A stretch of DNA of 64,000 nucleotides, from assembly GCF_000218685.1 (NCBI RefSeq), contig NW_006763301.1, forward strand, positions 1,500,727 through 1,564,726, read 5' to 3'. Every line of letters starts with the position of its first letter. The first letter of the stretch is position 1. Shown piece after piece: positions 46,926 to 58,897 of the stretch. A model generated the notes under the pieces. That model searched no databases, was not told the origin of the DNA, and saw only the letters and a program-made list of their open reading frames with translations. Both the position numbers and the translations under genes were made by a program. The stretch comes from Serpula lacrymans var. lacrymans S7.9 (Eukaryota; Basidiomycota; Agaricomycetes; Boletales; Serpulaceae).

Positions 46926-48684
46926 ATGAGCCACGACACTGGAAAAAGAAAGAGAGCAGAGGAGAATTGGGATTTTCTGGATTTAACCATCTCATCCCCT
47001 GTCTATCAAACATGGTCGCAGCCCGCTCACGCCGCGCCTAGTAGCAACTGTGACATGTATGGCGCTTTCCCTGCATCGTCACAAGCTTCGTCGACGACGA
47101 CCAGCACTATAAAACGAGCCGCGACCCAACCTCCTGTACCTAACATTTTGTCCTATCAATCTAGATTCAGCAGTAAAATCCAAGAACCATTCATGTCCGT
47201 TCCCACTTCGTCTGCCCCTCCAGCAAAAAGGAGACGGAAGAAAAAAGATCCGAATGATACGCAGCCTGAAAAGAGGGGGGCAACGTTTAAAAAGAAGTGC
47301 CCCCAGAATATTATGGATCGGGTGAATAGGGTCATGTCGCAAAGGTGCGCATTTATGCGGTATTCAGTTGCTCTACCATACTCCTGCCTACTCATCCCGC
47401 CTACTATCACTGAAACGAAATCAATTGCATCCTGGTGCTATTTAGGTTCTTCCTGCTTGATAGGAAGCGAGAAGGTGGCCAACTTCGCGAGGAGTTTAGC
47501 GTCCTCGGCTCCACCGGGAACGTAAGTGGCTAGCCATACACTATTCAATCTGTCAATCACTCTTGATTTTAGGTCTACACTGTCATAATTGACAAGGCGC
47601 CGTCATGCAATTGTACGTGCTTAAACCGCTGCGTGCTCTACTGTATTACTCACAACACACTATCCAATAGGTCCTGATGCCGCTAAAGGAAATCATTGCA
47701 AGCACATTGTAAGCATGGATTATCCCGTGCCCCTAATTCTGGCTCACATTTTTGGTCGTATCTAGCTATTTATTTTCCTGAAAGGTCAGTACACAGCCAT
47801 GTCCCACCACTGAACTCACACATCATTCAGTCCTTCAAGTCCCGCAAGATACCGGTCACTGGTACCAAAAGTGAGCAGTGCTATTCCGCGCATCCCTCGC
47901 ACTTGTCTAATTCTCTATCTTATCTATTCAATGCAGAGCCCTTCTCACTGCCGAGTTGGAAGCAATCTTCTCTCATGCCCCTCCAGCCCCGAACTCCCTG
48001 GCTCACGAACGTGTGCGAGAGGCTTACGCTCAAGCTACCGGAAAACCTTTAGCTTCCGCGAGGAGCTCCAAAAACGCCGCGGATAGTACTTGTATAAATA
48101 AAAAGGGCCGCCTTCCGGGCCCTGAAGACGATTGTCCTATCTGTTATGAAAACATGCACGGTGCCAATGTCGCCGCACTTGTCTTTTGTGATAGCTGTCA
48201 GAATGCGGTCCATAAGGAATGCTTTGGGCAGTGTGAGTTATTTTTCTAGCTTCATATCACTAGTCTATCGTATACTATTCAACATCCGATCATAGGGGCT
48301 CGTAGTGCGACAAATCTTACGTGCGTTTTCTGTCGTGCGTCATGGACACAGCCCAGTATTTCAGGTACATCTGATGCCAATGGGTCCCGCCCCGGTGGTT
48401 ATATCAATCTCGGTGGAGTAGCCGGGTTAAGTCCCGAGCGTGACACCAGCACTTGTGAGTCGTCGTGCTCTTCAGTTTCCTTATATCTCTCTTCGTCCAT
48501 TTCGTATAACCTGTCTTGTTTACCCGTATTCTGGTACCGGCCCCTGCTTCTATATTCATACCATTACGTCGTGTCACCGCCTGGTTGATATGACGATCTT
48601 TGCTCATTATCTCCCGCAGATTATCATGGTGTAAGGCATGGTGGGAGGCATTACGGTTATCAGGAGTATGGCAATTCGTTCTAA
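46926..48684 (+). CDS. SWIM plus RING zinc-finger protein, probable E3 ubiquitin ligase
   Basis: Nine exons in phase: 46926-47344, 47446-47521, 47573-47612, 47671-47708, 47766-47784, 47831-47870, 47937-48232, 48296-48454 and 48620-48684. The N-terminal part is basic with a nuclear-signal-like PPAKRRRKKKDP. A SWIM finger is split over three exons: CNC, PDAAKGNHCKHI (CxCxnCxH) then LFIFLKVLQVP. A RING-type finger follows (CPICYENM, CDSCQNAVHKECF, CVFCRAS). The SWIM-then-RING order is that of ZSWIM2/MEX-like proteins, which act as ubiquitin ligases. The tail is Gly/His/Tyr-rich. Target and pathway are not evident. Exons as short as 19 nt and eight introns make this the most finely split gene of the window. 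Confidence 0.85.
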
Positions 48685-50204
48685 ATTTAGCGATGCCTTG
48701 TACTTTTATCGCCTCGATACTTACCTCATTCTAATGTTGTCTCTTTCCCCCCGATTTACTCCTTTCCTGATCTGAGGCTGTTTCTTCCTCGTTCTAATTT
48801 GACTCAAATGGTATCGACCATCATCCTTTAGCGTTAACATCTCCTGTCATGCTACCTCCACCTTGTTAAAAACACGCGCAATGAGTATGGTGTACGTCTG
48901 TCTATCTTCCATCATAGTTTGTACCGCTCATCCCTTACGCCACACCCAGCCGTGTACACCCAGCTCTACACGGTGGCACGATTGATTGATCGCCGATCGT
49001 ACACATTCTCCAACCTGCTGTCGTTGCTGTTTATCTGATTCCCGACTTCGGCGATGTGGATATGTTTTTACACGCAGTCTGTCCCGGTATCATCTAGATT
49101 ATCTTGACCACGGCCATCACATGAAACGCGACGACCTGGTTGGACCATGTATAAAACCTACGATGAACGTTGACACCTTGCTTTCTGCTTGGCAATCACG
49201 ATGATCCCCGCGCTCGTTTTGCACTGCCGTATGGTGCCATTGGGGGCTCCCTGTGAAATCAGGATGGATAATCTGATATGACAGATGCCCTGAGCGCGTA
49301 CACGTACGTATAACCTCGTCACGTGGTATACAGATAGCATCACGTGCCCGAACACCTCTCAAGTCCGCGAAGCGATTTCTCCTTTTTCCCTTCGAAAATC
49401 GAATTCCAGAATGTTATGATTGCACACAATTGTCTCCGTCAGCTCGTGTCTGTCATTTTCGGCTTGCTGTCCGCATCGTGAATCTCTAGGCTCTCTATAG
49501 GCCAGCAGTTTACTATACCTAGTGCATCCGAACTGCTGGAAAAGGTACTTGAGCTCCAAGGTACGGGCGAAATGAGTCCAGTCTCAATTTATAGCACGCC
49601 AACACTAACCTTAGTGGCGTTCGTCGGCCTCATGTCGACGGTCGTCTATGCATGTATTATTTTCCTGATCTCCTTACTTTTTTTCTCCATTTTCCCGCCG
49701 AAAACCCAGGTAACATGAACGTCCGAGAGAGTCAGGCCTGAGCTGGAAATCTGAGTACCGGTCTATAGTCTTTGGGATTAGCTACTGTCTCCGAGGATCG
49801 AAACTTTTTGTCTTCTTTCCCGGAGACCCTTTTGTTCGATACCTCGCAGACTTGGGCCAGACATCAATGAAAGTGATTCACTAGCACGCCACAGAGTCTT
49901 ATCAGCAAAACAATCACCCCTTTCTACCACTTGGCACCTGCGAGCGCTGTGATATGCGATGCACGTCCAATAGGTGGCCGCCTTGCAAGGAAATGCCACC
50001 CCGTTTTTTTAATTATTTGCAGACAAAAAATCCAATTTTTTTCTTACACGAGGCTTTAACAGCCTCGAACCCTCTTCTCGGCCCACTTATAAACACCAGC
50101 ATCATTTGTTACCTCTTGAAACTTATACGCTGATCGAAATTTTCCCTCAATTCCGCTCTCAACCCTGGAAAGCGGAGTGTACAGTGGTCAATATCTCCGT
50201 AATC
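48685..50204. other. 1.5-kb intergenic stretch, nothing recognised
   Basis: Only short frames without recognisable products on both strands. The last part (50080-50110) has a TATAAAC motif that could serve the ABC transporter gene. Confidence 0.5.
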
Positions 50205-52936
50205 ATGCATTCTGAAGAAAAGACATCTCCTCACTGTGCTCCTTCCGAAAAAACACAAGATATCGTTCCTTGTCCTGGATCATCCTACACCGAACAGCGA
50301 CTTGGAGTGTGGCGACTCCTCATTGGAAGAGAGTCATCTTTCGAGATTCCCGGCATTCATTGGATTTTGCTATGGTCTCACTTGCCGTTTCTAAGGCGAG
50401 CATTTGGAGAAATACACAACCTCAGCCCATCGTTGTTTTGGTGTTTTTTGTTGCCTTATTTATGGAAAGCGGTAGAACCAGGGCTGTCGCTGTATTTTTC
50501 AAATAAACTTTTATTTGTCGTATGTATCCCTTGCGCTTCCCTTTCCTATTCCTTGCGTCAACTTACTGCTAATTACACTCTTGGCAGATCGAACACCGCA
50601 TAACGACTGGGAAGACGGATGTCGAGACGGTTTGTTGGGCGATGGGAGCTCGTAGTGCGTGTGTAGTGTTGAACGGGTTGATCCACTGGTGGTCGTGAGT
50701 GCTTACGTTGCCTATGCTCCACCTCAGAGCTTCTTTGACAGATCTAATTGAAGGAAGCACGTTGCTTTGATGTACAAAACTCGGGTAAAGTACCACTTCG
50801 AGGAGAAGCTATTACAAGGTGCGATCATTCGCCCTCAACGTGTATCATGCATGTCTCATAAGGACCCTTGGTAGCCAATCTCAAACGCGATCTCCCCACC
50901 TCGCAAGGTCTGTCCTCATCAACTGGACGCCCCCTCGCGGGTATGAAACTGAGACTGACGTTTGCGTTATCTTATCTAGATAATGAGTCGCGCTCGAAAG
51001 CAGACCCTGACGACGCCTTTAACTTTCTTCAGCAATCTATCGATCTCGTAAAAGGTCTTCTGTCATTTATTTTTCAGCTGCGGCTCGTATACCAGGTTTT
51101 CGGTTCCGGGTTGAATAGTACGGGTCCGTTGTTCGTCGTGCTGTGTATACTTCCGCTGGTTGCTCGTGGGATCGTTAAGACAGAGATATGGGGAAAAGGT
51201 CAGCTTATTGGACGATGTGTGTGTGTGTGGGAGGTAGAGGTTCCTTATGGTCTTTCCTTTGCAGCGTACGTCGTTCAAGCGATCAATAGCCACTATATTC
51301 GCAAAATGGCGCTGCGTGATCTGACTAACGACAGCCTCAAACAAGATATGCTGAGCGGGAACATATGTGATTATGTTTCACGAGGTTAGTCCCATTATAT
51401 TCGTGTCTCTCATTGCACTCTCACTTTCACTGTATTTCGTGCCTCTGACCCAAGCTCTTATGTAGAATATCACAGAGCACAGAGCGGGCTTCGAGATATA
51501 CCGGCTGGAGATGCCGAGTCACTATACCGACAGTCCAAAACCCCATTTGCAGATATAGCGTTGGGTATAGTGGGGGATTTGCCAATAGTGAGTGTAGTGG
51601 CCTGTATGAGAGTTCCCGTCCCCAAGCTCTTGCGATAGCTATACTTTGCAGGTCTCGCAATCTTCACGCCCTCGAAACTGTCGATGATCCACCTGGCCAT
51701 CCTGGAACAGACGTCGATCTCACTGCGGTACACGTTCTCCCATATCGTCTTCACGGGAAAGCTGTGGCCCTCGGACCTTAACCGCATGAAAAGTATTTAC
51801 CGGATCTTGGATCTCGAAAACCAGGTGAAGGATGGCGAGTTTCCTTATCCGTGTTCGCAGGAGGATCATCGCGGGAAGGGCATGTCACTGTGCATTCGGT
51901 GAGCACTTCTCATACGTCATCTCGAGCGTAACTCATGCGTCACTGTCACACAGCAACTTGTCGTTCGCGTACCCTGGCAGCAAGTCAGACAGGACCGCGG
52001 TCATCGATGCTTCCTTTTCCATCCCGAGTGGCTCGCTGGCTGTCATCGTAGGCGGAAACGGAAGTGGCAAGTCGACTTTGATCAAACTCCTAAATCGGCT
52101 ATACGTTCCCTCTTCCGGAGAGATCCTCGTCGATGGCAAGCCTATCGAGCAATACAACGTCGCACTTCTCCGACGTGCCACTGCCAACCTGACCCAGGAT
52201 CACAACCTCTTCCCCTTGTCTATTCGCGAAAATATAGGCCTCGGAAATCCTTCCCTCCTAAACGATCTGGACAAAATAATCGAATCAGCCAAATTGGGCG
52301 GCGCTCACGACTTTATCACTAACTTTGCCGACGGTTACGACACCGTCCTTCGTCCTGTGCAAACCGCATATCTCAGCTTTGCAGCCAACGCCAGCGATGA
52401 ACTCCTGGCTCAGTACAAGGCCATGGAAAAACAAGCCGAGCTCTCAGGTGCGTTTCTGTTACCACTTTGTTTTTCGAGCTAACCTATTCTTCAAGGTGGA
52501 GAGCGACAACGACTGGTAGCGTAGGATCACACACTCTCTTTTCGTAGTTCTTCGCTGACCTCTCACTCAGCTCACGCACGTTTATGCGTCTCACCTCGGA
52601 TGATATCAAGTTCGTCACCGTAGACGAACCCAGCTCAGCTCTAGACCCTCAAGGCGAATTCGAGCTCTTCGAGAGACTTAGACAAGCACGAAAGGGCAGG
52701 ACCATGGTATTCGTCACCCATCGTTTCGGCCACCTAACAAAACATGCCGACCTTATCATGTAAGCACATCTTATCCTATCTCATCTGACGCACGACTTAG
52801 CTTCCTATATGTCCACCGCAGATGTATGAAGGACGGCGCCATCGTACAAACCGGGAAGCACGACGAGCTCATGGAGATGGGCGGTGAATATTCACGTTTG
52901 TACAACATACAGGCGGGAGCATTCATGACTTCCTAA
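50205..52936 (+). CDS. half-size ABC transporter
   Basis: Twelve exons in phase: 50205-50519, 50588-50694, 50754-50818, 50875-50907, 50980-51198, 51265-51384, 51466-51587, 51639-51898, 51954-52447, 52496-52520, 52571-52759 and 52822-52936 (687 aa). The ATG at 50205 gives MHSEEKTSPHC. The membrane part is divergent, with hydrophobic segments around FWCFLLPYLWKAV, TGPLFVVLCILPLVA and LYFAGLAIFTP. The nucleotide-binding domain is complete: Walker A GNGSGKST (about 448-455), Q-loop TQDHNLF, signature LSGGERQRLVA (split over two introns), Walker B FVTVDEPSSALDP and switch FVTHRF. Fungal half-transporters of this type dimerise; the substrate is unknown. The acceptor of exon 3 is the least certain junction. 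Confidence 0.92.
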
Positions 52937-53370
52937 AGTTAGTCGCAGCGGCTCGTTCGTATATTCAAAGTTGCTCGTGGCTGACTGGTGAAACTAGCTC
53001 CATCGCGTGGTGCTCAATGTCTCGCCCAGGATACCCATCAATTTTTGTTTTTGTTTTCAAGGACATTTTTAATCTAATCCTTTCGTAGCCCTAATTATAC
53101 CCTCGCCGTCGCACATCTTTGTTTTTCAATCGCTTCTTTTGGATATCTGTCAGGACCAGTCTAATATTTTGGGTTTTTGAGAAGCTGTTTTACGGACATT
53201 GGTATGTGTAGGGTGAGCGAGCATGTATTTACATCAGAATGGCTGCATGTAAACAACGACATTCCTTTCTCCGAGGACACTTGATATGAAATACAACCGT
53301 CGCAATGAGATAATGGGGGATGAATTAATGATTACAGTAATACATGGACCGAATCTCAACAAACCATCAA
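52937..53370. other. short intergenic stretch between convergent genes
   Basis: About 430 bases between the ends of the ABC transporter and NmrA-like genes, T-rich in its first half, presumably holding both polyadenylation regions. No gene is seen. Confidence 0.5.
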
Positions 53371-54312
53371 CTAGTAAGCGATACTAACACACTTGCCACG
53401 CCATTCGTCCCAATGTTTGACCACGCCCTCAACCAGAAAATGAGAAACATCTTTCCTCGATACTGTCCAGCTTCCATCGATATCTCCGGATTCTACTCGA
53501 TATGCAGGCTTTTTCGCTTCCTTGTCTGCGCGACACTCTCCGTCCGTTAGAAGAGCAGGACGGACGACGACAATATTCTCCATTTGTCCTTTGGCCGGGA
53601 CCCGATCTGCCCATCCCTCGCCAAGTATCTCAGTTCCTGGACTATTCCTCTCGTCCCACGACCATCCTGCACAATGTGCCACGACTTCCTCCGCACCGCA
53701 CTTGTCCTTGTGAGGAACGGTGAGGCAAGCATACAACGGCTTAAGCAGTAAGGGAAGCGTGGCATGCGAGTCGCGCGTGAGACCGATGGACGAGATAGTG
53801 ATTATTTTGGGATGCGGCGTCGGTAGTGTTTCCATCGTATTAAGTAGAGACTGGGTAACGAGATTGGGAGGTGAGATGACAAAGCCCTTTGTCAACTTGA
53901 AACCAGGCGTTCCACCTGTAGGTTGTCTGTGTTAATATACGGAACGAAGACGTCAGGTTGATGAGAGGCTTACCGACGGTGAAGAGAAGGAAGTCGACTG
54001 GCCTGGAATCGCCGCCTTTGGCAGCTTCATCCCAAGCGCGTTGCACGTCTTCCTTGATTAGGGCGTCTCCCTTGAGCAAACGAGCCTTTCCCTGTTGAAC
54101 ATATTTTTGTATCGTCTGATTGTCGTCAAAAACGTTCGGCGATCGTAGGAGAAAAGTAACTGTCGCCCCTAAATCTAATGAGTGCCGCGAGCTTCATGTA
54201 AGAGGGGAGGATATGAGTACGATGAATTCGGACACATACCCAGCAATCTGACGGCAGAAAAGTAACCAATATTCCTCGACCCTCCGATGACAAGAACTTT
54301 CGAGTTTTCCAT
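53371..54312 (-). CDS. NmrA-like / atypical SDR NAD(P)-binding protein
   Basis: Minus-strand exons 54312-54240, 54174-53974 and 53915-53371, introns of 65 and 58 nt, 272 aa. The N-terminus MENSKVLVIGGSRNIGYFSA is a Rossmann first strand with the GGxxxxG dinucleotide motif at about residues 10-16. It is followed by a basic position (TFLLRSPNVFDD), DALIKEDVQRAW, the strand VDFLLFTVGGTPG and KIITISSIGLTRDSHATLPL. This arrangement fits NAD(P)-binding reductases or regulatory proteins of the NmrA/atypical SDR group. No YxxxK catalytic pair is evident, so catalysis is uncertain. It converges with the ABC transporter gene. Confidence 0.8.
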
Positions 54313-55062
54313 GATAAAACTTGAGTGATTGATGGTCCTCTTTGCATTCTAACGCAACTTTATATATCCGTGACGTTGACAAGCGCCACCGTGACTCGGA
54401 CAGGAACCGCAGTAAGCGCAGGAGTCATTGTATTTCTGTATGTCAATGTCGATCGTTGTAGCACTGGTTTGCAGTGCTACTACATCTGGTTCGATGAGAT
54501 AATGGTAAGTTGATGGTATCAGAAACGGAAAACCGAGCATACATACCTTTGCTTTAACTCCTAGGCAACCTAGTCCTACATGTTCTTTCATGGCCCACCA
54601 GGCAGGATGAAAAATAGCACCTGAGCCTCTATTAGGTTTCCGCTAACATCATTGATCAACCAACCGAGATGAAACTGTGAGGGACTGGGTCTTGCCCTCC
54701 GAGTCGTCGTACATTGCCCTGATTTAGCTTCTGATTGCCGACGAAGAGGAGTACAGGCTGGGAGACTACTGCTACTGAGGACTACTGAGCCTGCATTGAA
54801 GACGTGGCCTGTTGAATTTGTTGTTAGGCTGCGGTGCCTCCGTAGTCATCGGGTGTCAGCAACTGTCCTATGCAGAGACAGACGTGGATGAAGAACGTAG
54901 CGCTCGACTGTCTACGTGTAACATGAGATCGGCTGCACCGGGCCGAGTTCCGAGACCAAGGATGTTTCACCGAGAATCAACGCAACTAGGTTAGGGTTAG
55001 TATGATCTTGTGTACAGCCACTCTGATAACTGTCACTTCCGAGTCACTGTCGGTGTAAAACC
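54313..55062. other. intergenic stretch between divergent genes
   Basis: About 750 bases between the starts of the NmrA-like gene and COA1. Short frames are present but no product is recognised; it presumably carries both promoters. Confidence 0.45.
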
Positions 55063-55896
55063 ATGGTGTTCACAAAGCTATCGTTTCGCGCAGCCCTGCC
55101 TTTCAAAACCCGTCCTATCAAACTTTTCCCTCGACGCTTCGCCTCAGAACCACAGCGTCCGCCAATAAAGGAACCCGTCACCGAAACATTCTCTGCAGCT
55201 TCAAAGCCACGACTATACTACTCACGACCGCCGCCTCGATATGATCTGCCTCGCATAGAAGTAAGGTTCTCACCCGCTCATATACCTTCACTGACTCCCT
55301 TCTCTTCACGCCATTACAGAAAAAATGGCCTTTCATTCTGGCGTTCGCCACTCTCGGCGTGTCCGCTTGGGGTGCGTTCCTCCTATACGCGACGAACCAA
55401 GAAAAGCTGGCAAGCTCGGTCTACAAACAAATCTTGCGTACTGTGAAGGAGTGTGACGAACTGAAGGGGGTGCTGGGAGATGCCATTCGCGCTGAGCCAG
55501 CTTGGTATCTCAATGGGGACCCCTGGATAACAGGTGGCGTACGTATATGCTCACACTGCCGAACAGGAGGGTGCTAATTTCCGATATTTAGGTCAATATT
55601 CCTCAAGGAAAGATAGACCTGAGTTTCCGGCTAAAGGGGCATAAAGGTAAGTACTGGTGTTTCTGGACTGGGGTACTATACCGACGCTGTATGTGAATAC
55701 TTTAGGATCAGGGACGTTGTATTTCACCAGCATACGAACAGCCAAAGGACAGCCCTTTACACCACGTATGTTCCAATAAGTAACCCTCTGTTGCGTCCTT
55801 ATCTGATTATGCTGGTGGGCAGTGCGTTTCCGGGTTATAGGTGATGATAAAAGCATAGTAAACATTCCAGTCTCGACGCAACTACCGTCACCCTAG
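55063..55896 (+). CDS. COA1: cytochrome c oxidase assembly factor Coa1
   Basis: Exons 55063-55260, 55320-55538, 55592-55646, 55706-55765 and 55823-55896; 201 aa. The N-terminus is a typical mitochondrial presequence (MVFTKLSFRAALPFKTRPIK, rich in Arg/Lys, no acids). A single membrane helix follows (FILAFATLGVSAWGAFLLYA, about 70-89), then the Coa1 domain with EPAWYLNGDPWITGGVNIPQ and KGSGTLYFTSIRT, which match the conserved core of this family. Coa1 sits in the inner mitochondrial membrane facing the intermembrane space and stabilises newly made Cox1 during complex IV assembly. Introns are 53-59 nt. Confidence 0.88.
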
Positions 55897-56459
55897 CACT
55901 ACATATTGTGTTCCAGTCATCGGTCCCCGTCACTTGTGTCTCAGGCTTGTTCGTCATCGCGTTCACACTTCAATAACGTATTTTACATTTGTGCCTATCC
56001 TAAGAACATTTTCCCCACCGCCACCTTAAATACTTAAAGACTCTGCATACAAGTACTTTTGATCTTTCAGATGCTACTCCAAGTTGTTTCACTCGTTCCC
56101 TGTGCGGCTCTGCTTAGTTTGTTAACATATCATTATGGTCGGAGCAGACAGTCATCACGCCTCTTGCCTTAAACTACCGTACAAATATTACTGGCAAGGG
56201 ATTTAGGAATGTACAGCATTAGGCGTTTTGCATTTCTATACAGCTTGCAGTTATAATCCACTGAGAGAAATGCCTTACTATATGGGGAAGGTAAAGTAGT
56301 TCATAATGTCCACTTCGGCGCTTCTCTCGCCTGAAAAAGTGGCTCTGCTTAGGATTCTGACCATTGGCGATCTTCGCTTCAAACCATTCTCTTGTCGCCA
56401 TTTCAACGTCGGGCAGGTTTAGCTGAACCTTAGACTTTCAGCCAACCACCACCTACACC
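55897..56459. other. intergenic stretch, nothing recognised
   Basis: About 560 bases between COA1 and the F-box-like gene. No supported frame or structural signal. Confidence 0.5.
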
Positions 56460-58292
56460 ATGCATCGATGTCTTCGTCTTACCGAGATTTTGACGCTCAT
56501 ATTTTCTTTCAAATATGCCACATCATACTCAGAACTTGAGCCCCCTGTGTTCCAAGAAATCAAAGAAAGAGACGATGCTCTTCATAAAAGGACCCTTGCA
56601 TCATTGGCTAGAACGTGTAAGCTATTCTCTGGTCCTGCGTTGGATGCTTTGTGGGGCGAGTTGGATGACTTTGCACCACTTGTGAGATGTATGTCCTCTA
56701 ACTTATGGTATGTTGACGGGGAAAAGATGGTGCGCATTGGTTTTCTTTCCATGTGTATCAATCGAATCCTCATGCCTTTCATTTCTTAGACATTAAGACG
56801 GCCTGTCGAGGCCTCAGACTGGCTGATATTGAGGAAGTACGCTACGCGTGTGCGTGTCGTCGTTCTGTCCGTCCATCTTTCTGCACGGTTTAATAATGAG
56901 CTTCTCGGCGTGTTTTCTACCCTGTGTCCCTATCCACTCCTACCAGCCCTCAAAGAGCTTCACTGCATTGCGGACCAGAACTGGAACATAGCTCTCCCTT
57001 TCCTTCGCTCTCTTGTCAACCCCGGGATCACTAGCCTTTCCCTACCGTTCCCTATTCTCGATGGGGTCTTTGGTATATCCGTCTTAGCATCCCTCAGCGA
57101 AATGTGCCCACTTGTGCAACGTTTTCATATGGTTGATTCAGATAATATGACTCTTATGGAGTCCTTGATCACGTTCCCGCAATTGCGTAGATTCGTATGG
57201 AGCTCCAGAGCTTGTTCTACTATGACAAATCTGGCTTGTTCCTGGAAGCATCTTCAGAGCATAGAGTTTTGCATGCTGGATGAGCAGGCAATATTGCGGC
57301 TCGCCGATCTACCATCGCTGAAGGAGATCGGTCTGGCGATCATGTCTCCCATCTCTCACAGTAATAAGCTCAGTGTACCCCATCCAGTCTTTCGCAGCCT
57401 TACGGCACTTCACATCACAGCATACGATTTGAGTGGCCCAATAAGCTTGTTGGAGATGGTTCGTTCTCCACTCGAGGAGATCTCCGTCCTCCTCCCTCGG
57501 ATACCCTCCCCAGACGCGCTGCACAGCTTCTACACCACGCTCTCGCAGCATGCTTCACCTGATCACCTCAAATCTGTGGTTGTATCTGTCATCGATAGAC
57601 GGGAGAACTTTGAGCTCGCCAACGCAAGCGCCGTCAATCCACAGATGTCCGGCATCTCATACGCCACTATTGACATTGAGATGGTGAGAGACCTGCTCCA
57701 TTTCCGACGAATTGAGCGCTTTACGGTGGGCGGAGATTTCGATAATTTCTTGTGGAATGATGATACCCTGCAGGAACTCGCCTTGGCATGGCCGAATTTG
57801 CATATTCTGCAGTTGGGAGACGGTACAGGCCCGCCATGGACGACTCCATCTCGGGTCTCGCTCAGAGGTTTAACGACATTGCTGAAGCTCTGCCCCCAAC
57901 TGGAACACTTGACAATAGTCATTGATGCAGGTGTGGTTCCGTCTGTCCAAGAACTGGGAGAGGACGTGGTCTGTAACAAACTTATCGAAAGTTTGACGTT
58001 GCTGAACTCCAATGTCGGCGACTCCTCTGCTGTCGCTACCTTCCTCTACGCCATCCTACCCCGTCTCGTCCACATCCGGCCGCATAGTCACCTCAAGTCC
58101 TTGCGATGGATAGAGGTGTCGGACTACCTCCTGGGCTATGCTCTGGAGAGAGAGACGCGGTCCGGAAAACTGGAGAGCATGCAAAGATTGTCGGAATTGC
58201 AGCGTATCGTGTACCGCCAGACGGAGTTCGAGCGAACCCTCGACCCCTCCATCGTTGAGAACCGAAGTAACTGGTTGTTCAGCATTCAGTGA
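56460..58292 (+). CDS. F-box-like, leucine-rich protein
   Basis: Two exons, 56460-56729 and 56790-58292, joined by a 60-nt intron in phase 0 (590 aa). The start MHRCLRLTEILTLIFSF is an F-box-like N-terminus, followed by LASLARTCKLFSGPALDALW, the typical second half of this degenerate F-box in Agaricomycetes. The rest is a leucine-rich, repeat-like region (for example LPALKELHCI, LPSLKEIGLAI, WPNLHILQLGDG, CPQLEHLTIVID). Such proteins are presumed SCF adaptors, and the family is strongly expanded in mushrooms. Substrates are unknown. The gene is intact, unlike the F-box gene at 2.7 kb. Confidence 0.82.
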
Positions 58293-58897
58293 TCTTCGCC
58301 TTTCTTGGTTTTTAATCATGTTTTTTTGTTTTTTATTAGAGGGCTTTGCGAAATCGCATTGTATCATCATCGTGCGGAATCCTAAGAGGCTCGGACATTT
58401 CGTGATCACGACATTAGACTAGTGTGGATAGTAGTTTAAAACTGAAATAAAAAATATCATTACCTTACTCTGAAAAAAATACGATGCAGCACCGGTACGC
58501 AAATAAGACGAGAAGACAGATGTTCTGCACGTAGAGACAGAGTGGAAATTTTCAAAAGTGTACACATCGTACAGAGAATCACTTTTGGATTTTGGCACTC
58601 GCCCATATAACAATCGAAAACTATGACTTTACTTTAGTCGATACTAGGGCTGCAGGGTTTTGTCAATACATCTACTTGTAAAAAATCGAAATCAATGAAC
58701 CTCGGTCACTGCCCGAATTCGAAATGTTGCGAAACCAACGTTTACGCATGCGCAACGCCTTCAAGCTTGGTCTCACATATTGATTGTGGTTTGACCAACG
58801 TTCAAATGTTTATAGCTTCAACCTTCAGGAAATGCAAATCAGAAACACAACTTTCATTGCAACCAAAAGACGTAGAATAAAGGACTAAAACTTGGTT
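58293..58897. other. intergenic stretch between convergent genes
   Basis: About 600 bases, T-rich just after the F-box-like gene. No gene or structural signal is recognised. Confidence 0.5.

Noticed and set aside
54349..54591. 80-codon minus-strand frame
   Set aside because: No recognisable product, no intron structure and no supported start; left as intergenic.
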